DNA of 5,812 bases. Source: JADJLQ01 sp034439915 (GTDB lineage Bacteria; Bacteroidota; Bacteroidia; Chitinophagales; Saprospiraceae). This document shows positions 1 through 5,812 of the stretch, one piece after another (position 1 is the first letter of the stretch; every line of letters begins with the position of its first letter). The stretch spans positions 1-5,812 of the forward strand of contig JAWXBI010000031.1 in NCBI GenBank assembly GCA_034439915.1, in the 5' to 3' direction. The notes under the pieces were generated by a model, which was not told the DNA's origin, searched no databases, and saw only the letters and a list, made by a program, of their open reading frames with translations. The position numbers were made by a program, and so were the translations under genes.

Positions 1-1460
1 GGTCTGAACATAAATACGGTAAATACGAAGCCGACCGTCACCGGGAAGAAGAGCTGATCGGCTATCTCTCTTCCATTTCATTTGGCCCCGCACATGACCT
101 CATAGATTTTAACTATGCGGACAAGGAAAACATGTTTGATGCGCACAGCTACAATAAAGGGGGTCTGGTACTTCATATGTTGCGCCATTATATCGGTGAC
201 GATGCATTCTATGCAGCGCTGAATTATTATCTCAACCGTCACGCCTATCAATCGGTAGAAGTACACGATCTCCGGCTTGCTTTTGAAAGGATCACGGGCG
301 AGGATCTCAACTGGTTTTTTAATCAATGGTATCTCGAGTCCGGACACCCAAATTTGTCTTATTCCCATAACTATGATGAGGCCAACCATCAAGTTCATCT
401 TGAACTTTATCAAACCCAGGAAAAAGAATTCCCCGGTGCATTTCGTCTGCCTCTGGATGTGGACATACATCTTTCCGATGGCAGCATACGGCGACACAGA
501 ATCTGGATGGAAGAAAGGGAACAAAGTTTTGATTTGCCTGCTGACACCAGGCCTGCTTTGGTGGTACTCGACCCCAACCGGGTGTTATTAACGGAATGGA
601 ATGAACCGGAGTTATCGTCCAGTGAATATAAATTTCAATGGAAGGCCTGCAATAACCTGCAACTCAAACTCAATGCCCTGTCTGCATTGACCGAGGATAA
701 AGATTATCCTGAAATCTGGCGAGAAGCCATTAACCACCCCTATTGGTATATCCGGTTAAGGGCCCTGGATTATCCCCCTTCCTTAAAGCCGGAGGATAGG
801 ACGAAGCTAAAAACGCTGGCTACCACAGATGCCCATTCTCATGTAAGGGCTGCAGCCTTGCGAATCTGGTCTGAAAAACAATCCAATCGCAATACCGAAC
901 CCAACTCATCACAGGACATCCAAGTCATATTGGAACAAATTTTAGAAAAGGACAGTGCTTATGTTGTGATCGGTGAAGGACTAAAAGCCCTTGCCCGAAT
1001 CAATCCTACGAAAGCCAATGCCCTGGCCAAAACGCTGCAACACGAAAAAAACCCGATGATCCAGGAGGCGGTAGCCAATGTGATTGCCGGTGACAACAAT
1101 CCGGCAAACCTTGAATATTTTGAAATTAAATTGACGGAAGATCCATCCCTTGCCGCCTCTTTATTGGATAAATACATCTCCATGCTGGAAAAACAACCTG
1201 CGGCCACGGTTTATTCCAAGGCCGGGTTTTTATTTAAACAAGCCAATATCCAGGGCCTGGACAAGACGACTAAGTTTTATTATGTGCGGGGATTATTTGA
1301 ATTGAAGGAAATAATCCTGACCCAGGCAGTTAATGCTGAAGAAGGCAGTATCAGAAAAGATCTGGAAGAAAAAGTAAAAAACCTGAAAGCCTGGATACAG
1401 GAAATTAAAGAGAAAGAAACCGATATGCAACTTAAAGGGATTCTGGGGCAGTTTAACTAA
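1..1460 (+). CDS. M1-family metallo-aminopeptidase, C-terminal part (5' end outside window)
   Basis: The frame is open from the left edge (first full codon at base 3) and ends with TAA at 1458-1460, giving 485 visible residues. M1 peptidases are zinc enzymes that remove N-terminal residues from peptides. The visible start, SEHKYGKYEAD, resembles the segment just after the second zinc-ligand motif (NEGFA type), so the HExxH motif, the third zinc ligand and the N-terminal beta domain must lie upstream. SYNKGG, with its Tyr codon at 150-152, matches the catalytic-tyrosine motif of the family. FNQWYLESGHPNL (about 310-352) fits the end of the catalytic domain. A beta-rich segment follows, then a long helical region from about 640 onward that resembles the HEAT-like C-terminal domain of larger M1 enzymes. 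The ATG at 132 is internal and is not the start. Cell location cannot be judged without the N-terminus. The frame shows no damage. Family call is firm; substrate is unknown. Confidence 0.9.
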   Translation, partial: SEHKYGKYEADRHREEELIGYLSSISFGPAHDLIDFNYADKENMFDAHSYNKGGLVLHMLRHYIGDDAFYAALNYYLNRHAYQSVEVHDLRLAFERITGEDLNWFFNQWYLESGHPNLSYSHNYDEANHQVHLELYQTQEKEFPGAFRLPLDVDIHLSDGSIRRHRIWMEEREQSFDLPADTRPALVVLDPNRVLLTEWNEPELSSSEYKFQWKACNNLQLKLNALSALTEDKDYPEIWREAINHPYWYIRLRALDYPPSLKPEDRTKLKTLATTDAHSHVRAAALRIWSEKQSNRNTEPNSSQDIQVILEQILEKDSAYVVIGEGLKALARINPTKANALAKTLQHEKNPMIQEAVANVIAGDNNPANLEYFEIKLTEDPSLAASLLDKYISMLEKQPAATVYSKAGFLFKQANIQGLDKTTKFYYVRGLFELKEIILTQAVNAEEGSIRKDLEEKVKNLKAWIQEIKEKETDMQLKGILGQFN

Positions 1461-1494
1461 TAGTAAGTAGTCGGGGATAATAGTCAGTGGGTAA
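1461..1494. repeat. Imperfect 13-14 base tandem repeat after the peptidase gene
   Basis: Two near copies lie side by side: tagtcggggataa at 1468-1480 and tagtcagtgggtaa at 1481-1494. They are preceded by a partial unit, tagtaag, at 1461-1467. The repeat starts directly after the peptidase stop codon and fills about a third of the 93-base spacer before the symporter. Low-complexity tagt/ggtaa strings of this kind are common between genes in some Bacteroidota. No function is evident. I saw no convincing terminator or promoter in the rest of the spacer. Confidence 0.5.
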
Positions 1495-1553
1495 TGGCTA
1501 GAAGATTTGTATAATCCGGTTGGTTTGATGAACTTCGGATTTTGTTAGCCCAA

Positions 1554-3044
1554 ATGCAACTTCCAATACTAGATGTCCTGGTTTTTTTTGTGTTTACAGC
1601 GGGCACAATCCTTTTTGGATTAAGTTTTTATAAAAAAAATTCGACGGCCTCTGCTTATACTTCGGGTGAAAAAAAGCTGGCCCCCTGGCTGGTGGCTTTA
1701 TCGATATTTGCAACTTATGTAAGTAGCATCAGTTTCCTCGCCTTACCCGGCAAAGCCTATCAAAGCAACTGGAATGCTTTTGTATTTAGTCTGTCCATCC
1801 CCTTAGCTTCGTTTTTTGCCGTTCGTTTTTTTGTCCCCCTATACCGTAATATAAATAGTATATCCGCTTATCAATACCTGGAACAACGTTTCGGAACCTG
1901 GGCTAAGCTGTATGCTGCCAGTTGTTATATCCTGACTCAAATCATGCGCACAGGCGCTATACTCCTGCTGCTGGCCCTTCCGTTAAACACCGCTTTTGGA
2001 TGGAGTATGGTTAGCTTTATAGTGGTCACCGGACTGGCCGTCACGCTTTATGCTATGTTGGGAGGGATCCGGGCTGTTATCTGGACCGATGCCATTCAGG
2101 CGATCATTTTGATACTGGGTGCATTGGCAGTTGCGGTTTACCTGAGTTTTAGTTTACCCGGTGGCCCTGGCCAGGTGATACAGATTGCCCAGGAAAACAA
2201 CAAGTTTAGTCTGGGTAGTTTTGGGCCAGGTCTTTCTCAATCCACTTTTTGGGTGGTATTGCTTTATGGCTTTTTTATCAATTTACAAAACTTTGGTATC
2301 GATCAGAACTATATCCAGCGGTATATGACTACTGCTTCAGAATCCGGTGCAAAAAAATCTACCTGGATCGGTTCCCTTTTATATATACCGGTATCCTTTT
2401 TGTTTTTTTATATAGGCACCGCTCTATACGCCTATTATAAAGTAAACAGCCAGCTGTTGCCAGCTGAACTCCTGGCTGAAAATGCGTCTGACCGGATATT
2501 CCCTTATTTTATTATACACGGTCTGCCAACTGGCTTTACAGGCCTTTTATTGGCAGCGGTTCTGGCAGCCGGAATGAGTACCATATCGACGAGCGTCAAT
2601 AGTTCGGCTACGATAATATTAAATGATTTCTACAAGAAGTTTAGGCAGACACCCCCTTCTAATCGGTCCGAGATGCGGGTACTTTATTTTTCTTCATTTG
2701 GCATTGGGGTTACCGGTATCCTGGTTGCACTCGCATTAGTCGGTGTAGAGAGCATATTGGATACCTGGTGGGCCCTGGCTTCGGTTTTCAGCGGAGGTAT
2801 GCTGGGTCTGTTTTTATTGGGTTTTATTGCAAAAATTGCACACCCGATTCATGCAGCCATTGGCGTGGTGGCAGGTGTCCTGGCGATCATTTGGTTGGCA
2901 CTTTCTCCACACTTATTGACCGGAAAAAGTGAGATCATGTTTAGACATCCCTTTCATTCCAATCTCACTATCGTTATAGGAACCACGGTCATTTTTTTAG
3001 TGGGATTTCTTTTATCTTACTGGATACCAAAAAAGAAAACATGA
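1554..3044 (+). CDS. Sodium:solute symporter (SSF/SLC5 family)
   Basis: This is an inner-membrane, sodium-driven importer of 496 residues, the usual SSF size, with about 13 hydrophobic segments (LeuT-like fold plus flanking helices). Numbered from the ATG at 1554, helix-2 region FATYVSSISFLALPGKAY (52-69) carries the family pattern near the unwound, ion-binding helix. WTDAIQ (177-182) has the conserved acidic residue. AAGMSTISTSVNSSA (338-352) supplies the Ser residues that form sodium sites in characterised members, and NDFYKK follows as is typical. An Arg in QIMRTG (residue 132) lies in the fourth hydrophobic segment, where sialic-acid-type members use an Arg for the substrate carboxylate; the equivalence is my inference. 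A TTG at 1542 would add four residues (MLAQ), but I prefer the ATG; neither has a clear ribosome site. The stop overlaps the next gene by ATGA. Possible substrates are sialic or other sugar acids; other SSF solutes (sugars, amino acids, vitamins) are not excluded. Confidence 0.92.
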   Translation: MQLPILDVLVFFVFTAGTILFGLSFYKKNSTASAYTSGEKKLAPWLVALSIFATYVSSISFLALPGKAYQSNWNAFVFSLSIPLASFFAVRFFVPLYRNINSISAYQYLEQRFGTWAKLYAASCYILTQIMRTGAILLLLALPLNTAFGWSMVSFIVVTGLAVTLYAMLGGIRAVIWTDAIQAIILILGALAVAVYLSFSLPGGPGQVIQIAQENNKFSLGSFGPGLSQSTFWVVLLYGFFINLQNFGIDQNYIQRYMTTASESGAKKSTWIGSLLYIPVSFLFFYIGTALYAYYKVNSQLLPAELLAENASDRIFPYFIIHGLPTGFTGLLLAAVLAAGMSTISTSVNSSATIILNDFYKKFRQTPPSNRSEMRVLYFSSFGIGVTGILVALALVGVESILDTWWALASVFSGGMLGLFLLGFIAKIAHPIHAAIGVVAGVLAIIWLALSPHLLTGKSEIMFRHPFHSNLTIVIGTTVIFLVGFLLSYWIPKKKT

Positions 3045-4072
3045 ATTTGAAGCTGACCTTGGGTGTTTTGTTTTTCAATTTTCAGTTGATCCTGGCACAA
3101 CAAAAATTAATAACGGTGAGCCAATCTTTTATTTATTCTGAAAATCAGGGCCCAACCCCGGAATGTCATGCTTCTACCTTAGCCTCTACTCCTGACGGCA
3201 TTGTCATTGCCTGGTTTGGCGGTACTCATGAAAAAAATAAAGATGTCGGGATCTGGCTCTCAAAACTAAATGGACATACCTGGTCCCAACCGAAAGAAGT
3301 CGTTAATGGCATCTTTGACGCGGACACCCGTTATCCCTGTTGGAACCCGGTATTGTTTCAACAAGAGAACGGACCACTTTATTTGTTTTATAAAGTTGGC
3401 CCTTCCCCTTCTGAGTGGTGGGGCATGATGATGACCTCAGAGGATAGTGGCAATCAATGGTCCCGCCCACAGCGGATACCTGCACCCTATCTCGGACCCA
3501 TTAAAAACAAGCCGGTGTTGATCGACTCCATATTGTATTGCCCTTCCAGTACTGAACATGATGGTTGGAAAATTCATCTTGAACTATTTGACTTAAAGAC
3601 TCAGCGGTGGGAGTCCCTCATACCGATTGGCCATCGGGATACCTTTGACGTTATACAACCGGTATTCCTCACCTACCCCGGAAACAAAATTCAATTGTTA
3701 AATCGTTCCAAAAACGGGGCCATCATTGATACCTGGTCTGGTGATTCTGGTCATACCTGGTCGACTTTAAAACCCACTGCATTACCGAATCCCAATTCGG
3801 GAATAGACGGGATCACCTTGCAAAATGGAAATCAGCTCCTAATATATAATCATGCCGGCACCCCTGCAGGCAAGTGGGGTGGCGACAGATATCCGCTAAA
3901 TATAAGCTTGTCCGCCGATGGCAATGACTGGATACCATTCTATGTATTGGAAAGCCAGCCGGGCGAATTTTCTTATCCCGCTGTGATTCAGTCCACCGAT
4001 GGAATGATCCACCTATGTTATACGTACAACCGTAAAACCATCAAATACGTAAAACTTAAATTGGAAAAATAA
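3041..4072 (+). CDS. Secreted BNR/Asp-box sialidase-fold protein (BNR_2-like), non-canonical glycosidase
   Basis: The product has 343 residues. It starts with a signal peptide: basic N-terminus, hydrophobic core LGVLFFNFQLILA, and probable cleavage after Ala19 before QQ. The mature protein therefore acts outside the inner membrane. Asp-box repeats mark a six-bladed beta-propeller. SGDSGHTW (233-240) is perfect, SEDSGNQW (133-140) is close, and SKLNGHTW (74-81) and LSADGNDW (290-297) are degenerate. Blocks TPECHASTLAS (39-49), AWFGGTHEKNKDVGIW (57-72), LGPIKNKP (151-158) and LNRSKNG (220-226) match a bacterial group usually labelled sialidase or neuraminidase family protein. Classical GH33 sialidases have a (F/Y)RIP arginine motif near the start. 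Here the equivalent stretch reads ECHAS, so true sialidase activity is doubtful. The ATGA overlap with the symporter suggests coupled translation and a joint role in releasing and importing a glycan component. Fold call is strong; substrate unknown. Confidence 0.85.
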   Translation: MNLKLTLGVLFFNFQLILAQQKLITVSQSFIYSENQGPTPECHASTLASTPDGIVIAWFGGTHEKNKDVGIWLSKLNGHTWSQPKEVVNGIFDADTRYPCWNPVLFQQENGPLYLFYKVGPSPSEWWGMMMTSEDSGNQWSRPQRIPAPYLGPIKNKPVLIDSILYCPSSTEHDGWKIHLELFDLKTQRWESLIPIGHRDTFDVIQPVFLTYPGNKIQLLNRSKNGAIIDTWSGDSGHTWSTLKPTALPNPNSGIDGITLQNGNQLLIYNHAGTPAGKWGGDRYPLNISLSADGNDWIPFYVLESQPGEFSYPAVIQSTDGMIHLCYTYNRKTIKYVKLKLEK

Positions 4073-4090
4073 CTTTTTTACCCTTCCAGT

Positions 4091-4130
4091 TAAGAGGTTA
4101 AGAGGTCAAGAGGTTAAAGGGGTCAAAGGG
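4091..4130. repeat. 8-base tandem repeat, five degenerate units
   Basis: Successive 8-base units read taagaggt, taagaggt, caagaggt, taaagggg and tcaaaggg. The first two are identical and the others differ by one to four bases from them. The array starts 18 bases after the stop of the sialidase-like gene and ends just before the putative end of an IS fragment. The strong purine bias on the plus strand (a/g with single t or c at unit borders) suggests slippage-prone simple sequence. There are no spacers, so it is not a CRISPR array. Confidence 0.7.
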
Positions 4131-4167
4131 AGGGAGTATTCAATAAAGTGTATCACTCTCTTTAAAG

Positions 4168-4203
4168 CCAGGGCTCGGAGTCCGTGGGGACGAAGAGCCC
4201 TGG
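4168..4203. other. Strong hairpin with G-A-rich internal loop
   Basis: Perfect 9-base arms, ccagggctc (4168-4176) and gagccctgg (4195-4203), enclose a second 4-base stem, gtcc (4180-4183) with ggac (4188-4191), closed by a gtgg loop. Between the stems, gga (4177-4179) faces gaa (4192-4194), giving three consecutive G-A or A-G mismatches on the plus strand. It sits about 95 bases downstream of the sialidase-like gene and 19 bases beyond the stop codon of the IS256 transposase remnant on the other strand. It could end transcription from either side, but the only T-run (4210-4213, plus strand) is weak and seven bases away. It could also be a subterminal structure of the IS. Confidence 0.6.
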
Positions 4204-4221
4204 GGTCAATTTTCAAGGTCT

Positions 4222-4470
4222 TCATTGGTGGTGTCTGGTATTACGTTTTCCAAAGACTTCGATGAGTTTCCGTTGAATGGCGGTCCAGTTAAATACGTTT
4301 CTTTTCCATCCCTTCGATTGAAATTTCAAATTTAAAAATAGCTGTTTTATAAGTCATTTGGAATTTATCCAGGCTCCTTAGATTTTGGTGGCTATGCGCA
4401 TTTGGCGATGTAGCGCTTCCACTGCATTGGTGGTATAAATGATTCGTCGGATATCTTTTCCAAGGTATCG
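4222..4470 (-). pseudogene. IS256-family transposase, C-terminal remnant with two in-frame stops
   Basis: Read on the minus strand from 4470, one frame gives RYLGKD, then IRRIIYTTNAVEALHRQMR (4452-4396), the hallmark of the C-terminal part of IS256-family (mutator-type) transposases. The same frame continues IATKI-stop-GAWINSK-stop-LIKQLFLNLKF, then KGWKRNVFNWTAIQRKLIE and VFGKRNTRHHQ, ending with TGA at 4222-4224. The two internal stops are TAA at 4378-4380, where the family usually has a Lys before GAW, and TGA at 4354-4356. No frameshift is needed. Only about 82 positions remain of a protein normally near 400 residues, so the bulk of the DDE catalytic domain is gone and the remnant cannot transpose. 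The gene is dead, and its similarity along the remnant suggests fairly recent decay. No other IS part is visible in the window. Confidence 0.85.
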
Positions 4471-4805
4471 TCAAAAATATCATAGGATGTAAATGATGAA
4501 ATGGTTGTCGTATTCGTTTTTTTGATTGCTACCTTTTTGTAATCCTTATTATTTGTCAAACTGTTTAAAATGATTGTTCCGTTGTCATCAAAAGTCTAAG
4601 CGCCTTCAGTCAAAACATTTTCTCCTTTTTTTACTAGCGAATTCAGGGCATTGCATTGCACATATTTAAATCTTCTGTTTGTGTCAAAATCGAAAAATGC
4701 ACTTATTCCATTATTCTTTACGAAATGCCCATGGACAATTTTCTCAGTCACCTTGCAGCTTGCAAAAAATAAAAGTAATATGAAATGACGGTGAATTGCC
4801 CGGCG
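4471..4805 (-). pseudogene. Decayed small lipoprotein gene, 3' end lost at the IS fragment
   Basis: A minus-strand frame opens after a stop at 4806-4808 and reads RHFILLLFFASCKVTEKI. This is a hydrophobic stretch ending in a lipobox (FASC, Cys codon 4755-4757), as in Bacteroidota outer-membrane lipoproteins. It goes on with VHGHFVKNNGISAFFDFD, KYVQCNALNSLVKKGENVL and, after a TAG at 4596-4598, TFDDNGTIILNS and TNNKDYKKVAIKKT. Two faults mark it as a pseudogene. There is no ATG, GTG or TTG between the upstream stop and the hydrophobic stretch (ACC-GTC-ATT where a start would be expected is in another frame), and the TAG splits the frame. Beyond about 4471 the same frame runs on into DNA whose true reading is IS256 transposase in another frame, so the natural C-terminus appears to be lost. 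The DNA is AT-rich (17 of 60 G/C at 4501-4560 by my count). I do not recognise the protein family. The lipoprotein identity is inferred from the signal-like sequence. Confidence 0.6.
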
Positions 4806-4871
4806 TCAAGCATATTTAATTCAAGTATCCAAAATTATTTAAAAGGCAGATTATGTGTTATTATTGTGACT

Positions 4872-5812
4872 ATGAAGACAATCGCCATTTTCGGTGCTGG
4901 AGTTGCAGGCCTGACAGCGGCCCACGAATTATCCAAGCGTGGATACAAGGTTAATGTGTACGAATCCAACCCCGATGCTGGAGGGTTTTTTAGGAGTACG
5001 AGTATGCCTGAAGATCAAGGAATGCCATCCGAATATTCATGGCATGGTTTTGGCCCGTGGTACCACAACGTATTTGATATCATGCATCAAATACCATTTA
5101 ATGATACTCATACTGTGTATGAAAAAGGCTTATCTCGGCCTGTTAATTTTGGTATAGCGCCGGATACGATGGTAAAGCCTCCAAGTGAAGATCAAATTTT
5201 CAAAGGATTAAAAAAATTTAGAATGACACACTTTGATCAAATAAAATGGGGCTGGTTGCTTTTCAAAACCTGGACCACTAATCATCGAGGAAATGAAAAA
5301 TATGCAAAACAGAACGCAGCAGAGGCCTGGAAACCTCTTATGAGCACGACAGGATGGAAAACGTGGCGGGCTACTTTTGGCCCCTGGATTGGTTCAGATT
5401 GGACACGCGTATCCCTTCACCATGTAGGAATTTTTTTTCGAAAAAATTTGATGGCAGGTAAAACACATAAACATCCTGCAGATTCCGAAGGTAAAGACTG
5501 GAAACAAGGTTCAGGGGATGGTTGGTTAGTGATGAGTGGACCAAGCAGCGTATATTGGTTTGAAAAATGGGTTCGTCATTTGGTAAGCATTGGAGTCCAT
5601 TTTCATTGGAGACAATCGCTTTCCCGACTTAATTATGATGGCCAAAACATCATTAGCGCAAGTTTATTGACTGGCGAAGAAGTTCATGCTGATATCTATA
5701 TATTAGCAGTGAATCCATTTGCAGCGGCCAATATTATTGCGCTCACTCCCGAACTGGAAAAACAAGACCAGCTTCGCCTGTTTAAGCCGCTTATCAGCGA
5801 TGGTCCGCATAC
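4872..5812 (+). CDS. FAD-dependent oxidoreductase, amine oxidase/phytoene desaturase type (3' end outside window)
   Basis: The frame is open from the ATG at 4872 to the right edge, showing 313 residues. KTIAIFGAGVAGLTAAHEL (2-20) is the dinucleotide-binding beta-alpha-beta fold with G8-x-G10-x-x-G13. E31 (VYES) is the expected ribose-binding acid, and the GG pair at 37-38 followed by Arg41 matches the second FAD contact of the flavin amine oxidase and phytoene desaturase group. WHGFGPWYHNVFDIM (57-71) and TFGPWIGSDWTRVSLHH (168-184) are aromatic-rich blocks, probably in the substrate half. WFEKWVRHLVSIGVHFHW (229-246) followed by ADIYILAVNP (273-282) fits the usual return to the FAD domain. 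There is no signal peptide, so the enzyme should be cytoplasmic or membrane-associated. Start choice: the ATG gives a typical five-residue lead into the GxGxxG strand; a GTG at 4866 is in frame but adds only two residues. No ribosome site or firm promoter is visible. Substrate cannot be assigned without the C-terminus and the downstream genes. Confidence 0.87.
   Translation, partial: MKTIAIFGAGVAGLTAAHELSKRGYKVNVYESNPDAGGFFRSTSMPEDQGMPSEYSWHGFGPWYHNVFDIMHQIPFNDTHTVYEKGLSRPVNFGIAPDTMVKPPSEDQIFKGLKKFRMTHFDQIKWGWLLFKTWTTNHRGNEKYAKQNAAEAWKPLMSTTGWKTWRATFGPWIGSDWTRVSLHHVGIFFRKNLMAGKTHKHPADSEGKDWKQGSGDGWLVMSGPSSVYWFEKWVRHLVSIGVHFHWRQSLSRLNYDGQNIISASLLTGEEVHADIYILAVNPFAAANIIALTPELEKQDQLRLFKPLISDGPH

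Larger units (their letters stand above)
4132..4470 (-). mobile_element. Decayed 3' end of an IS256-family insertion sequence
   Basis: This region holds the transposase remnant (4222-4470), about 60 bases of non-coding sequence with a hairpin, and an outer stretch around 4132-4160 containing ataaagtgtatcactc that looks like an IS256-type terminal inverted repeat. The outer boundary is inferred: no matching opposite end exists in the window, because the 5' four-fifths of the element are missing. The internal boundary near 4470 is where transposase similarity stops and a different minus-strand reading frame, the lipoprotein pseudogene, takes over. Confidence 0.5.

Noticed and set aside
78..524. 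Long open frame on the minus strand opposite the peptidase gene
   Set aside because: It lies antisense to a well-supported M1 coding region; its translation shows no domain or signal pattern, so it is a shadow frame.
277..591. Plus-strand open frame of 104 codons inside the peptidase gene
   Set aside because: It is out of frame with the recognised M1 product, and the translation resembles no protein family.
959..1207. Minus-strand open frame of 82 codons
   Set aside because: Antisense to the helical C-terminal domain of the peptidase; no independent support.
1520..1527. ttggtttg as a Bacteroidota -7 promoter box for the symporter
   Set aside because: It resembles TAnnTTTG except for one base, but no TTG-type -33 element is found at the right distance, so I do not call a promoter.
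1542..1553. TTG at 1542 as the symporter start
   Set aside because: It adds only MLAQ before a good ATG, with no ribosome site favouring it; the ATG at 1554 gives the typical N-terminus length.
3541..4090. Repeated 10-mer cccttccagt at 3541-3550 and 4081-4090
   Set aside because: Only ten bases match and the flanks differ; one copy is within a coding region. Likely chance.
4091..4130. CRISPR array
   Set aside because: Units are only 8 bases, directly adjacent, with no spacers and no cas genes nearby.
4168..4203. Hammerhead-type ribozyme or tRNA
   Set aside because: The hairpin lacks the hammerhead core (CUGANGA and GAAA with three stems) and has no cloverleaf; only one stacked stem is present.
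4289..4483. Minus-strand ATG-started frame of 64 codons
   Set aside because: It overlaps the IS256 remnant in the wrong frame; the meaningful similarity is in the neighbouring frame, which is broken by stops.
4939..5157. Plus-strand frame of 72 codons within the oxidoreductase gene
   Set aside because: Out of frame with the clear FAD-binding protein; a shadow.

Overview
The window most likely comes from a member of the Bacteroidota. Coding density is ordinary and GC content moderate. Genes lack clear Shine-Dalgarno sites. The secreted protein's signal peptide ends in Ala-Gln-Gln, and an SSF-type symporter is paired with a BNR-repeat glycosidase-like protein. Short degenerate repeats lie between genes. 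The style resembles Saprospiria or a related order, but this is inferred from gene types and not proven by any marker.

Layout. (1) 1-1460: the C-terminal part of an M1-family metallo-aminopeptidase, cut by the left edge. It carries the catalytic-tyrosine region and a helical C-terminal domain. (2) 1461-1553: a short spacer with an imperfect 13-14 base tandem repeat. (3) 1554-3044: a 13-helix sodium:solute symporter. (4) 3041-4072: a secreted BNR/Asp-box protein of the sialidase fold, overlapping the symporter by ATGA and therefore probably translationally coupled to it. The pair looks like a release-and-import module for a glycan-derived sugar acid or similar solute. The protein lacks the arginine motif of true sialidases, so the substrate is open. 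(5) 4073-4871: 799 bases with no intact gene. This stretch holds an 8-base tandem repeat, a structured hairpin, the decayed 3' end of an IS256-family transposase on the minus strand (two in-frame stops), and a decayed minus-strand lipoprotein gene (no usable start, one in-frame TAG) whose 3' end runs into the IS fragment. It is a graveyard of insertion and decay between two healthy blocks. (6) 4872-5812: the N-terminal 313 residues of an FAD-dependent oxidoreductase of the amine oxidase/phytoene desaturase type, cut by the right edge.

No clearly novel defence or mobile system is visible. The points most worth a second look are the non-canonical active site of the sialidase-like protein and its coupling to the symporter, the double pseudogene junction near 4460-4485, and the hairpin at 4168-4203 with its run of G-A mismatches.
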